From Tritrichomonas musculus (taxonomy: Eukaryota > Parabasalia > Tritrichomonadida > Tritrichomonadidae): a stretch of 64,000 nt of DNA. A model generated the notes under the pieces. The model was given only the letters and a program-made list of their open reading frames with translations, made no database searches and was not told the origin of the DNA. Each line of letters opens with the position of its first letter. The first letter of the stretch is position 1. A program made the position numbers and the translations under genes. The stretch covers positions 1,364,001-1,428,000 of the forward strand of contig JAPFFF010000039.1 in NCBI GenBank assembly GCA_039105265.1, written 5' to 3'. Shown here piece by piece: positions 1 to 12,308 of the stretch.

Positions 1-579
1 TATGACTAAATGGCTATGGAGAACTTTTGTTAGAGAAATTGAATTCTCAATTTTTAAAATCATTAACAAAAGTTGTTTGATTTGAAAGAAAATATTTCAA
101 TGAAAATGGAGTAATATTTCAAAGGATTATTTAAAAATTGAAATAATTTAATTTTTTGTAGCTGCTGATTTATTTATATAATATTTCAATATATTTTTTT
201 ATGTTATATTATTTATTTTTTATGTAATGTTTTATATTATATTTATATATATATAATATGGTTTATTATATTGAATATAAAGATAAATTCATAATTATAA
301 TTTGAATAAAGATTTATTATTGAAAATACGATCATTTTTTTGAATACATGATTAGTTTATATATTGAATGAAATAAAATAAATATTGAATTAATATTTTT
401 TAATTAATCAATTATAAAATCTTGATTAATCATTTTATTTTTACAATAAAAAATTAAATACAATAATATTCAAAATATAATAAATATGTTTAGTGATATA
501 TATACTTGAAAACTTTTTTATTTCTTGAAATACATATTTTTAAACTCTTTTTATGACATTTTACACCATTAAAATATTA

Positions 580-1968
580 GGCTCGGAATAATTATCATTT
601 TGGCACTTTTATGATAATAAAGATAATAAAAAAAAAATTTCTGAATAATTGAAAAAGCTGGCTTATTTGAATGGCTTATTTTTCTATTTTTTAAAACATC
701 ATAATTTATTAAAGCTCGTTTTGAATTTAAGCAGATATTTAAACAACTTAAATTGGTATCCCATTGAATTTTGCATAGCATTTGACGTTAAATCAAATGT
801 ATAATCAAATTTTTAAAAAAAATATTTTGATTTTATTTTTTACAAAAAGTTTAAACATTTGATAAAGAATTATAAGATATTTTAAAAATATGCATTTATT
901 TCAATTATTTAAAATATATTTGATTTATAAGTTTTATATTTTGTATATTTATATATAATAATTATATATATATATAATATTTATAAATTTCAAATATAAT
1001 AATAAGATATTGTCATATAATAAACTGAGATTTAAATCTCATTACAATCGTGCAATTGAAAAAATTCAATAAAATAAAAAATTTAAAGCATTCAAAAAGT
1101 GAGGAAATTTTATAGTCTTATCAAAAAGTTAAAATAAAAATATTTTTATTCAATTTTCTTTATCAAAATTTCGATTTCTTTTAAAATAATGGAAGCAAAA
1201 ACTTATGAAAAACTATTTCGAAAATATTCAAAATTCAAAATTCACTCAAAAAAAAAAAAAAAGTCAGAAAATTTTTTAAAAAAAGTCAGAAAATTTTTCA
1301 ATGAACAAAATATTTGAATACACAAAATATTAATTAGAGTAATTTATATATGTATCGATTCTTTATTAATATTTAGCAGAGCTTATTTGCCCTTTAGAAT
1401 AAAATGTTATTTTAATTATAATTAATTATATGAACATTAATAAATTAAATATATAATAAGATATCATCTAAACTTATAAAATTATCTCTATTCAATTATT
1501 ATCGAAAATATGTTAACTGATCGATTGAATTCTAAATGTAATTGTTTTCAAAATGTTTTCATATTAATAGAAATTTATTACAATATATGCACTATTATCT
1601 TAATAACTAAGAAATTATAAACATATTTTATAATAAAATAATATAATATTTTAATAATATAATACTAAAATCACATTAATATAAATCAAATAAAGCTTTA
1701 TTAAAATAATAGAAAATTTTTAAAAAAGATTAAGATCTAGCCATAACATTTTAATTATAGACTTCCATTTTGAAAATAAAACGATTCGTAACAAAAAAAA
1801 AACTTTGTTTTTGAAAAAAATAAAAAAAAAAAAACAATATTTTAAAATATATACTCATTTTTTTTAATATTTAATGAAAAATATATACATAAAAACGTAT
1901 ATTTTAGTTGTCACTTTTTACTGATAATTTATGATAATTTTTCTGAGGAATGATAATTTTTCCGAACC
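580..1968. mobile_element. Putative non-autonomous TIR element, 1.39 kb
   Basis: The first 20 bases (580-599, beginning GGCTCGGAA) are repeated in inverted orientation at 1949-1968 with two mismatches. Both ends abut TA, consistent with a Tc1/mariner-type TA target duplication. No transposase reading frame survives inside. The termini are short and the sequence is AT-rich, so the pairing could still be coincidental. Confidence 0.4.
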
Positions 1969-2074
1969 TAAATTAAAATAAGCAATTAAATTCAAAACCA
2001 TTATTTCTAAAAATTAAGCGTATGAATATCTTAAGCACCAACATATACATTAATACATATAATATAATATCATA

Positions 2075-3037
2075 GAGCTCGGAGAAAAAGGGATTTCCTT
2101 TTTGAAAATAAAGAATTATATTTATAAAACATATTTATTTTGATGTGTATAAGTTATATCTGAAAGCATACACTTTTTCGAAAAAAAATTGTTTTTTAAA
2201 AAAAAAGTGACTTTTTTATAAAAAGGTTTATTTTTGAAAATTTTTTTTTTATAAAAAAAAAGCTTCTTTGCGAAAAGTTTTTGTGTGTGCAAAAAGTAAA
2301 ATCATATCAATAAGTTTCGATCATTTCAAATAAAAAATTTAATTAAAATCATAAATTCCTTTCGAAATATAAATTGATAGAAAAAATTTAGTTAACAAGA
2401 ATTTCAAAGAATTATTTAATAAAAACATATATTTAGATATTATTCAAATCATAAAGAATGATATTTGATGTATAAATTATAAAGTACTCGTAATCATTGC
2501 TTATGATCAAACCATACTCAAAATTTGAAGCATTCTAATGATATAGAAAATATCATTTGCTTCATTAAGCTGTGAGGCACTTTCCAATCTTGTTAAATGA
2601 TGCTTTTGATGCAGACAGTTTAAATCGGGAATGAAAATAATAGTTTTGTCCTCAAAATGTAGTTTTTTCCACCAATTATAACGTTTTTTTTTTTTTTTAA
2701 TATGAATAAATAACGTATTCAAAAATCAAAATCAAATAATATATTTATAAGATCTTGTTTTTTTTAAAAGAAAATCTATATTAAAAAAAATTGTTCATAT
2801 AAAAAAGACTTGGTGTTTTGAAAAAAGAAAATTATTTCGCAAAAAAAAGATCATTTTAAGAAGTATTTTTCATTTTAAAAAGAAAACAAATTTTTTAAAC
2901 GAAAAAATTATTTCACAAAAAAATGTTTTTACAGACAAACCTTTTTCTTTTCGAAAAAAAATGGATTTTTAAAACATATGGATCTTAATGATATGTAAAA
3001 GTTTTGTAAATATGGAAATTCCTTTTTCGCCGATCTC
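2075..3037. mobile_element. Non-autonomous TIR element with 5-bp target duplication
   Basis: A 24-bp terminal inverted repeat (2075-2098, beginning GAGCTCGG, and 3014-3037) matches at 21 of 24 positions. The pentamer TCATA lies directly outside both ends (2070-2074 and 3038-3042), as expected for a 5-bp target duplication. The 963-bp interior is poly-A and poly-T rich, with only a 71-residue open frame of no recognisable content. The superfamily is not recognised. Confidence 0.6.
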
Positions 3038-3462
3038 TCATATGGAAAAGTATTATATAAAATTCTTGGCTGAAAAAAAAGATATGATAAGTTTATATAT
3101 GAAAATAAATTTAATTTCTTTTTATTTCTGTTTATAAATCTAATTAAATTTGAAAAATCTAATAATTTAATTAATCATAGCGTATTAATATAAATACATT
3201 TGGAATTTTCAAAAATCATAAAGATTGAATGAAATATTAAAGATATATCTGATTAAAATTTTTATAAAATTAACAGTGTTAGACATTCTTAAAATGATTA
3301 TATCGAGCAACCAATTAAAAATTATTGATTTGAATGCATATAACTTAATATTGATGGAAATAATGAGATAAGAAAAATTCAAAAAGACGTTAAGTCACTT
3401 AACATGAATACCTCTAAAGATATTCAATTGTAAAAAATCTCGAATAATAGAGATATTGCTTA

Positions 3463-3676
3463 TTCCATCCGTAACTTTTTATTCTATAGCATAGATATTA
3501 TATATCTTACTCTTAATTGGAAAATATTTCGAATTGAATGACTACATACATTTTGAAATTTCTATGCATTTTCGAGTGATTTCAAAATGTATGTAGTCAT
3601 TCAATTTGAAACAAATTAATTCTTTCTAACTTGAATATGATGTAATAAATATAGACTTAAAAAGTTACGGATGGAA
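3463..3676. mobile_element. Foldback MITE-like palindrome, 214 bp
   Basis: The termini read TTCCATCCGTAACTTTTT at 3463-3480 and the exact reverse complement at 3659-3676, with TA outside both ends. The centre is an almost perfect palindrome (about 3532-3607) built on ACTACATACATTTTGAAAT and its complement around a short loop. The whole unit can fold into one long hairpin, as miniature inverted-repeat elements do. Confidence 0.6.
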
Positions 3677-3789
3677 TAAGAAATATATATATTTTTCGAT
3701 ATTTTTTGCAATTCTTTATTAATTTTGTCACTTTCAAGAACTTTTTTATCTCAAGAACTTTTTGAATAGAAAAAAAAAAAAAACTTTTC

Positions 3790-3820
<31 letters not shown>

Positions 3821-3890
3821 GGGATTCACTTGATGGATTCTTTCAGACATCCATAAAATTTTTTTTAATAATCATTTTGAGGTTGAATTT

Positions 3891-4310
3891 TTATTCGCTT
3901 GTTTTATCTTTAATTAAAACATGGTTTTTATCAAAAATATCAAGGCGTTGAATATGAGGAGCAACAATGTCCCAATTATCATCATACCATTTGTGCAAAA
4001 CTCGGTCATCTCGTTTGGCTTGCCGTGAAAGATCAAGTGTCGTTTTTGTACAAATAAGTTCGGCAATCGCCAACAATTCATTATGCGTAATACCTGAACT
4101 GAATTGATTCTGTAGTTTATTGCACGCAAAACTTTTTTCTTGATCAAACTTCGAAATAATATTTGAAACTTCTTTGGCATCACGGCCTTCTCCACGTTGT
4201 TTTCGTTTTTTGGCTGGCTCGTTCTTAAGTAAATCTGAGGAATCTGTTTGAAATTGATCCTGGCTTGATTGTTGTTTACTTTTTTTCGATTTTTTCGTTG
4301 ATTCCATCAT
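3891..4310 (-). CDS. Hypothetical protein, lysine-rich N-terminus
   Basis: A 139-residue frame opens with two ATGs in tandem. The first ~50 residues are a hydrophilic tail rich in Lys, Ser and Gln with a KKRKQR cluster that could act as a nuclear localisation signal. The remaining ~90 residues are compact and amphipathic, with an LAELICTKTTLDLSRQAKRD stretch followed by WYDDNWDIVAPHI, and look like a folded helical domain. I do not recognise the family. The codon use and balanced amino-acid content separate it from the chance frames around it, and a TCAC sequence lies a few bases before the ATG, close to the Trichomonas initiator. It could be a full small gene or the remains of a mobile-element gene. 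No partner genes lie nearby. Confidence 0.55.
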   Translation of the reverse strand: MMESTKKSKKSKQQSSQDQFQTDSSDLLKNEPAKKRKQRGEGRDAKEVSNIISKFDQEKSFACNKLQNQFSSGITHNELLAIAELICTKTTLDLSRQAKRDDRVLHKWYDDNWDIVAPHIQRLDIFDKNHVLIKDKTSE

Positions 4311-4649
4311 GATTGTGACAAAATTATTTTAATAAAAAAACTTTGACAACAAAAATTAATGAAAGAGACAAGTTTGAAATCATTACTCCATTATTATTTT
4401 AATATATAAAAATAAAAATATAATTATAAATATAATTATAATTCTTTATATTTGAATTTAAAATATTCATATTTCGATGATATATAAATGCTTTTTTTAT
4501 TTGTTCGTTTATTTTAAATTTGAATAATAAAATGGTTTTTAATCCAATTCTTTCTATAAGCTTTATCAATTTTTTAATTTTTATTAATTTTCAAAATGTT
4601 TGAAGCTGAAATTGAAATAAATTTATCTTCTTAAAAAAAAATATTTTAC

Positions 4650-5570
4650 AAAATAAATATGATCATATATTATAATCATCAAAAACAGGATTCAAATCAT
4701 TTGAATTTGAATTAAGAGCTGAAAGAAAAAAGACGTTGAAAGAGTGATCTGCAGACAATTCATTATATTTGTCTTGATTTGCCTTAAAATGATCGAAAAC
4801 AGTTGTCAAGAAATCTCTAGTGACATATTATTTCTTTTTTGAGAAGATGTTCAAAATGTAGTAAGAATTTTTTTTTCATCTTTCTCAATGTTCCATCTCA
4901 CGCAGTTAAGAACGGTTGACAATTCATCTTGGAGTCAGCAGTTGTTCTTATGCATTTCAACGAATATCAGAAAGACATCGCTTTCATACAACTGCTTGCA
5001 TTCAAAGTAAACAAAGTAACAAAGAAACAAAGAAACAAAGAAACAAATGTGGCAAGACCATTTTCGACATGATTTCATGACAGAAGTCTTTCTTCAAATA
5101 GATGAAAATTTTGATCAAACAAAGATAACAAAGATCAATGCTATTATGAAAGAGGTGTTCAAATGCTTGAAGATGTTTCTTTGAGATCACCTCAATTGAC
5201 ACTTTTTCTGTTGTTTGGGCACATTTTGGGTACCACTGTTTATCACTCGTGTATTCAACAATTTTTGATTAACAAATTTCAACAAAGTGTGACAAAAGTT
5301 TTCAATTATTTGTGGTGATTTGTCTGGAAGTGCAAGCACGCAACTCATGAATGCAAGCTATTTAAAAAAAAAAAAAAAAACTTCAATATCATCTACATTG
5401 CACATCCAGCTAGAATCCTTTTGAATAGGTGAAACAGAGAAATCGATCAATTCAGTCTTTTCACATTGATGTCAATGATCAAGTTTCTGTTGTTGTTGAT
5501 GTTGATGATGTTGTCGAAGAGTATGTCAGGGGAGAACTCGCTGATAATGAAAAATTTAAGTTGAATTGAA
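4650..5570 (-). pseudogene. Degraded gene remnant, copy A
   Basis: Minus-strand translation in shifting frames gives protein-like pieces separated by frameshifts and stops: a VTRDFLTTVFDHFKANQDK piece near 4,770-4,830, a piece with KQLYESDVFLIFVEMHKNN near 4,930-5,010, one with KVSIEVISKKHLQAFEHLF near 5,145-5,205, and one with SELSPDILFDNI near 5,515-5,550. The upper part (about 5,140-5,555) is duplicated in opposite orientation at about 13,610-14,010. The family is not recognised; a dead transposon or expanded gene-family member is likely. A (AAACAAAG)n simple repeat at 5007-5046 sits inside it. Confidence 0.4.
5007..5046. repeat. AAACAAAG simple-sequence repeat
   Basis: Short tandem array of an AAACAAAG-like octamer, about five units. 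Confidence 0.7.
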
Positions 5571-6718
5571 AAAATCAATCTTTGCATCTATAATTGAAAT
5601 ATAATCATTAAACTGATTTTTTTTTATATAAACTTTAGGTACTACTTAAAAAAGTATGTTTATTTTTACTTTTTCCTGAAAAACTCATTTTTAAATTCTT
5701 AATAATATGTATATATACAATATATCAAAATGTACGGAAATTGAATGCAGTTAAACATATATATTATAGAGGTACGGGTACTAAAAATTTTTTAAAAAAT
5801 TCTTTATATTAATATATTTTATTAAGTATATTCCATATTATATAAAAAATATTTAATGAAAGAGTTTTGTTCGTCAGGTGGAGTTTTATGAGTATTTTTA
5901 TTAATTTTCGTAAACCATTGAAATTATAAAAAAAATTCATCAAATATTTTTCATGTTTTTGCATAAAAAAAGTTATAAAATATTAAATGCATCTTTATTA
6001 TATGAAAATGTTTAATAAAAAAATTAATTCAATCGATCTTGTAATAATGCCATTTTAAATTTCTATGAATTAAATGATAAATGTGTAAAATGAAGAATGA
6101 TTTTTGCATAATGTAATATGATTTATCTTTTGAATCTTTTTCTACTCTTGAAAACATGAATTGCTAAAATCTGATATTAAATATTCTCAATGAAATTTTT
6201 TAAAAATGCTTTAAGATATGCGCTGATGATTTATTTATTTACCATAATTGGTTTAAATAAGAGATTGTTGGGAGAAATCAATGAATATGTCGTATTCTTT
6301 GTATTTTTATTATAAATTAAAACTAATTTATCTCAGTAAAAAAAGAATTTTCTTTGTTTTTAACAGAGCAATTTAAAAGATGACTATTTGAATAATGCAT
6401 ATTTTAATATATAATTTTTAAAAAATATTTTGAACGCTTTAATTTCCTTCTTGAAAAAAAAAAAGCAATTTAAAAAAATTCAATATGAACCGGAAATAGT
6501 CAAATATCCAACCGGAAATAGTCAAAAAGTTTTTGACATATTAAAAAAAATCCTTGAAAAAGATTCATGCCAATTTTTTTTTTCATTCAAAAATTTAAAT
6601 TTTTTTTAAAAAAATAATCCATAATTATTTTATTATTTAAATCAATCTTATATTCTATATTCCTATTTTTATTTTTTATTATCATAATTCTTCACTGTTT
6701 CCCTTGTATTTTCTTTAA

Positions 6719-7067
6719 GGTTCTCCTTCCCTAAAAAAATGTATATTATTCAATATTGAATTAACTCATAGAATATATAATTCAATAGAGCATTTTTCGG
6801 AAAAAGTTTTGGTGAAAAATAAAAAGATTTTGGCCTCAACGATTAAATCTTATTTTATTCAAAATTTTATTGATTTTTTAATTTTTGTGGTTTCTATCTG
6901 TAAAAAAACAAAATCGGTAAGATTTCATAAATATATTTTTATTCAATCTTTTGAAATATATATCTATATAAATATTATATTTTAATTCATTTTTAAAAAC
7001 GATATTTATGTATATTTTATTTGTGAAATCTCATTGAATTTTATCTTATGAATTTGAAAGGAGAACC
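6719..7067. mobile_element. MITE-like element flanked by TTAA
   Basis: A 12-bp inverted repeat (GGTTCTCCTTYC) lies at 6719-6730 and 7056-7067 with one mismatch. TTAA flanks both ends (6715-6718 and 7068-7071), as in transposons that duplicate TTAA. It is 349 bp and non-coding. The termini are short, but the flank arrangement matches the clearer TTAA element at 52,847-53,634, whose termini also begin with GG. Confidence 0.4.
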
Positions 7068-8655
7068 TTAAATTGACCTTGTTTCTTTATATTTCACCTT
7101 TAATTTGACCTTTAAAATTAAAAATTATTATAAATTATTATGTAAAATTTTGGTGTAAAATAAACGGTCGAAAGGTCAAAAAAAATTGTGTGGATTTATA
7201 TAGCGATTTTTTTCAACCAATATCTTTTCATTCAAATTTAAAATGGAATAGATCGCGAACCTGATATAGAATCAACTGGAAAAATAAGAGTATTTATAAA
7301 TTTATGATCTAAATATTTTATTTTTTTACTCATATTCGAATTTTAAAAAAAGAAGTAATTAGATATTGTGATATTAACTATGGTTGCATTTGGCACGGTT
7401 TGGGCAAAAAGGCTGCCCACCCAGGTTATTTTGATAACCCAACGGGTAAGAGCAAATTATTTGTTGATTTTATATTATTTTTAACTTTTCGTAAAAATAT
7501 GTATATTTTAAATATGTGGTTTTGCATAAAAATATTAAAATAAAATACAGCTCGGAATTATTACTGTTGCGTTATTTTACAGTAATAAGCAAATAAAAGA
7601 GCAATTTGAAAATTTTCAAAAATTTTTAAAAATTTAAAATTTTAATATTTTTTTCAATTGTGTTCTTTAGTTGAAAATCGTATCATTCTCTTAATTATGA
7701 TAAAAAAAAACTTGGATTTATTCATTAATAATTTTACTATTCTCAAAAAGTTCCACTTAATTATCATTCATTTTTATACAAATAAACTGTTTTCAATCTG
7801 ACGGGAACATAACTTTTTGTGTTATATGTCAACTTTTTGAAAAGAAAGCAAAAATTTTAAAAATTTGAATAATTTAATATCCAAAAGCAAATATATATAT
7901 TTAGATCCAATGACCCAAATTCATCGTCAAAAAAGGATGAACCAGCAATTTTATTAGTCCCAAGATCCAATAAATCTCGAATGTTGTTTCCAAGCTAATT
8001 ATAAAGTCTATTTTCAAATTAGCATCTCAGGAATTTGCAAAATATGCATACCAAATAAAATATTCTTGTTATTATTAGCAATATTTATGCAACGCGCGAT
8101 ATCAAAATTCTTATTATAACCTAATAATATGCATTTTTTCCAAAAAAGAATGTAATCAAAAAAAGTGGTGCATCAAAAAAAGATATGAGAACTTTCATAA
8201 ATATTTTTTATACTCATCATTCATCGGACGGTTTTTTATCGATGTTATCGGATTATCGATAAACATCCGATGACCAATAAAACGGTTTATCGATAAGCAT
8301 CCCTGATTAGGACATTACAAATGACTTATCGATCAATAAAAAAAATTAAAATATGCAATTTTTAAAAATCAGCAAATATTTCGAATCTTTTAAAATATAA
8401 ATATTTATTAATTTTGTTTTTATTAATTAAATGTTATTTTTAATTATTTTAAAAATTCGTGATCTTATTCAATATAGACAAAGATAAATGAATAATATGT
8501 TTAAATTTTATAAGATTTTATGAGAATTCAATTGGTTGACCACCATCTTGTAAACTTTATATTTTTTTCTTACAAAAATAAAATTAACCCAACTGAAAAA
8601 ATAGTAATATTCTGAAAATTCCAAATGATATAAAAAAATATGAAAATTCGGCTTA

Positions 8656-8911
8656 CAGTATACAAACCAGCCTTATACTGATTGAATTAGCCTTATACTT
8701 TATTCAATGTTCATTCAAAGTCATTCAAAATAATTTCGTTTTATAAACTTTTTAAAAAAATTCATTCAAATTTTCATGAAAATTTTTTGAAAGAGAGAAT
8801 TTTCGAGAAAAAATATCATTTGAAAAAGTGGAATAAAAATTCAATAGATTCATTCAAAAATTGAATTAGTATAAGGATAATTGAATGAATATAAGGTTTT
8901 TTCGCATACTG
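8656..8911. mobile_element. MITE-like element with CAGTATRC termini
   Basis: Imperfect inverted repeats start CAGTATAC on the left and CAGTATGC on the right, with TA outside both ends. Inside, CCTTATA motifs recur on both arms, giving about 45 bp of imperfect self-complementarity per arm. It is 256 bp with no coding content, consistent with a mariner-type non-autonomous element. Confidence 0.5.
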
Positions 8912-8985
8912 TATTTGAAAATAATGATTTAGTTGCATTCAAAAATAATTCAATTAAAATTTATAAATTATAATAGTAAAATATA

Positions 8986-9816
8986 GGTGTGCTAAAATTT
9001 TGTAAAGTGTCAAAAAAAAGAACTCAAATCATTTTTTACGGTCAGATGCCACCATAATGATATATTATTAATATTTTATCGCATATATACTATTTTTTAA
9101 ATAATAAATCTTGATTTACCATACATTTTTGAGATATTTTTAATTATTTTTAGACAATTTTTTAAATGTTTTTTTGGTCGGAAATAGGATTTTTCTATGA
9201 TTATTTTATCGCTGCTATTTATAAAAAGATAACTAAAAAACATGATGAAAGCCACTGAAGATGGCAAAGAATGTAAAGAATTTAAGAAAAAATAAGAATA
9301 ATATGCCTAATACATCATTTTTGATGAACTAGCAGAAAAAATCGAAGTTTATGAAAATTTTATGCAAAATATCAGATAAAAATATGATATTATCCATAAA
9401 CTTGCATATTATGAAGGATATTAATAATAAATATAAATAACATATACGATTTGAATTTCAAAAAAAAAAATTATGAATTATGATATAATGCATAGGTCAT
9501 AAAAGAAACCAAAATGGAAGAATTTAATATATTTTTCCCCAATTTCACCGAGTATGCTTATAATAAGTAAAAAATTATCCGCCAAATATTCAATTGAAAC
9601 TTTCTAAGAATAATTCAAATTTAAATTTTTGAATTAAAGTTTACATTCAAAAAATTCTCGGATGAAAAATATATAATATCTTAAAAATGTATGGTAAAAA
9701 TTATTTAAAAATTATAAATATAAATATAATTAGAAATATAAAGGTTTATAATTAAAATTCATACCAATCCTCCGTAAAATTTAAATTTCTGACACTTTAC
9801 AAAATTTTAGCACACC
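8986..9816. mobile_element. Mariner-like non-autonomous element, 831 bp
   Basis: The 27-bp terminal repeat beginning GGTGTGCTAAAATTTTG (8986-9012) has a perfect inverted copy at 9790-9816. Both ends are flanked by TATA, the same flank seen at the intact mariner (50,800-52,103), so TA is the probable target duplication. The interior has no open frame longer than a few dozen codons and no recognisable transposase motif, so it is a deletion derivative or an unrelated short element. Confidence 0.6.
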
Positions 9817-10167
9817 TATAGTAAAATTTTTTTAATTTATTTGAAAAAGTTTCAATCATTATCCGCCTTTCAAATACTATCAAAAAGTGGTGTTTTCGTA
9901 AAATGGAAATAGTCTATTTATAAGTCAAAAAAAAAAAAAAATATTGATGTACAACTTATACCAAGTGTAAAAAGATCTTTTTCAAGTTTTTAAACTTATG
10001 AATGAATATTATTTAATAGAATCATTATACATTTTTGCCTTTTTTATGATTAAGAAATCATAAACTTTCTTATGTTGGTAAATATACAGAAAAACGAAGA
10101 AAATAATGTATAATATAAGCATATTTATATTAACTTTAGATATTTATTTAGTCAAAATTTTTGAATT

Positions 10168-11793
10168 TATAGTACTGTTCATATTAGGTAAAATGTTCAT
10201 TTTAAAGGAAAATCTGACAAAAAGACGTTAAGGAAAAAATCTATTTTATTTGCTTTTTTTCCAGCAACAAATGAATAATTTGATTTTTTAAGTAATAGCA
10301 AATTATCAACAAACTAACATGAATTAAAATAACCGATGAAATGAACGTTTATAAATTCATACAAAAAGATATCAGATTTGATGATCAAAAATAAAAGTCA
10401 ATTAAAACAATTAATTTTATGATTTGCGTGTTTAAAACAGATTAATTTAACAATATTCGGTGCTTTTAGCCTATCCTAAATCGCTGGCGATGAGATAATT
10501 TGAATAAATAGTTTTTTTTTATAATCATTTTTATTTTGATAATATTTACTTAAATATCAATTATTTTATAAGAAAAAGCAATGTAAATATAAGGTTATCA
10601 TTCATTATATATATTTCTATTATCAGCATTTCATAATTCTCAATATATATGAAAATTGTTGGGTTTTTTAAAAAAGTCATCAAAAATGAATTGTTCAATT
10701 TTATAACAGAAAAAATAAAAACTGCATAGCAAAAAATATAATACGCATGGTTTTGAAATAAGATACTAGCATAATATCACTTTTTTAAATCCCTGTAATA
10801 ATAAAAATGAAAAAACGTGTTTTTAATTGATTGCTTCTTGGAAGCAAAAATTTCTGGAATATTGATATTTAAGGTGAAAATTATATGCTCTATAGTATAA
10901 TATTATTAAATATAAAATTTTATAGATGAAACTTACTTTGTCTTGAGAAAAATTCACTTTTTTCTCAAATTCAATAAACTTATATAAAAGATGTAAAAGT
11001 ATAGGTTTTCAATGCGTTTTGGCATTTATTTTCTTTCTCATATTTATTTAAAAGATTATTAATCTATTTTGATACTTATTTTAAAAAATCAATTAATCAT
11101 TTAAGAATATTTCTTTTAAATCAATTTTTTTTCGACATTTTCAAGAAATGAGCTGTTAAAACACATCACTTCTTTCATAATCAAAATTTTCTTCATAACA
11201 CAAAACAATACCTCATATTCATTATAAATCTTATTTTTTTTATCTTGTTATTGATAGCAGGATAGACGAAACATACGAATTAAAACAATTTCCAAATTTA
11301 AGTTTTCTGGAAGCAAAATATTGTCAATTGGAAAGTGGTGGTATGTTTAAATATGTAATTACTATATGATTAAATTTTAGTTAATTGGATAAAGAAACAA
11401 TTGATATTTAAGTAAATATTATCAAAATAAAAATGATTATAAAAAAAAACTATTTATTCAAATTATCTCATCGCCAGCGATTTAGGATAGGCTAAAAGCA
11501 CCGAATATTGTTAAATTAATCTGTTTTAAACACGCAAATCATAAAATTAATTGTTTTAATTGACTTTTATTTTTGATCATCAAATCTGATATCTTTTTGT
11601 ATGAATTTATAAACGTTCATTTCATCGGTTATTTTAATTCATGTTAGTTTGTTGATAATTTGCTATTACTTAAAAAATCAAATTATTCATTTGTTGCTGG
11701 AAAAAAAGCAAATAAAATAGATTTTTTCCTTAACGTCTTTTTGTCAGATTTTCCTTTAAAATGAACATTTTACCTAATATGAACAGTACTATA
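10168..11793. mobile_element. Element with 395-bp inverted repeats
   Basis: A 395-bp sequence (10168-10562) is repeated in inverted orientation at 11399-11793, essentially without differences where I compared it, around an 836-bp AT-rich spacer with no gene. The outer ends read TAGTACTG with TA on both sides, a possible TA target duplication. Each arm contains the unusual GC-richer motif AATCGCTGGCGATGAGA. This is a long-TIR (foldback) transposon or a recent inverted duplication; near-identity of the arms argues for recent origin or gene conversion. Confidence 0.65.
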
Positions 11794-11909
11794 GTCACTT
11801 TTTCTTCCATTTTGAATTGTTTTACAAGAAAAAAATATAAATGAAATAATCATAAATATGTTTATAATATTCTCATTTATTATTTCAAATTAAAATAAAA
11901 AAGTATAAT

Positions 11910-12308
11910 TCAAAAAAAATCAACTCCAAATAAGTTCATTTCATTTTCTCTTATAAATTTAAGTATAGGATTTTCAGGTTCTTCAAGTATATTCGATTTC
12001 AATTCTGATAAATCTGTATTATCTTGTTTTTTTTCATCGAATGCTACTTTTTTTGGGATATCTGAAAATTGCATTTGATTTTTTAATGAGAATGTCATAT
12101 CTGGAATTACTTTAATCGGCTCTTTTGATACCTGACCTGATTGAGTTGTGACATTTTTATTTGTTTGTTTGTATTTTAATGTTAAATTTTTTCTATTTTT
12201 GGCTCTGCGGAACTTAACTTTTAATCTTTCTGTTTGAGTTAAATCATAAGTCAATGCTTTTTCATTGGTAACAACAATAATTGATTTCCAATCTGTTTCC
12301 TTTTGCAT
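11910..12308 (-). CDS. Hypothetical 132-residue protein
   Basis: I chose the ATG at 12,308 because the codons upstream have no other ATG; the frame then gives 132 residues. The N-terminus is mixed and folded-looking (TDWKSIIVV), followed by a basic stretch (VKFRRAKNRKNLTLKYK), a polar linker and an acidic C-terminus ending in NLFGVDFF. The basic segment suggests nucleic-acid binding, but no family is recognised. Upstream on its own strand is ATATTTTTTTGTG about 6-18 bases before the ATG, resembling the T-rich motif that precedes Maverick genes later in the window. It is an isolated gene between the 395-bp inverted-repeat element and a gene-poor stretch. Confidence 0.5.
   Translation of the reverse strand: MQKETDWKSIIVVTNEKALTYDLTQTERLKVKFRRAKNRKNLTLKYKQTNKNVTTQSGQVSKEPIKVIPDMTFSLKNQMQFSDIPKKVAFDEKKQDNTDLSELKSNILEEPENPILKFIRENEMNLFGVDFF

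Larger units (their letters stand above)
1..3890. other. AT-rich non-coding flank with transposon remnants
   Basis: No convincing gene was found in this stretch. It is dominated by A and T with long homopolymer runs, including an A-tract at about 3,789-3,817. Three inverted-repeat elements listed separately (580-1968, 2075-3037, 3463-3676) account for more than half of it. The short open frames at 569-781 and 2507-2722 on the minus strand have lysine- and isoleucine-rich translations of the kind chance gives in such composition, and they lie inside those elements. Confidence 0.6.
5571..10167. other. AT-rich stretch without genes
   Basis: No gene was found in 4.6 kb. The segment holds three inverted-repeat elements listed separately (6719-7067, 8656-8911, 8986-9816). 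It also has a GC-richer hairpin-forming island at about 7,385-7,450 and a cluster of ATCGAT-containing repeats at about 8,222-8,330. A short sequence at about 8,553-8,620 recurs in the same orientation at about 20,578-20,655. The CTCGGAAT motif at 7,553 resembles the terminus of the 580-1968 element. Confidence 0.55.

Noticed and set aside
3789-3817. Poly-A tail of a retrotransposed copy
   Set aside because: Similar A-runs are common throughout the AT-rich flank, and no source gene sequence or target duplication adjoins it.
7385-7450. tRNA candidate in a GC-richer island
   Set aside because: It has two adjacent hairpins (GGGC...GCCC and GGTTATTTTGATAACC) but no B box or cloverleaf.
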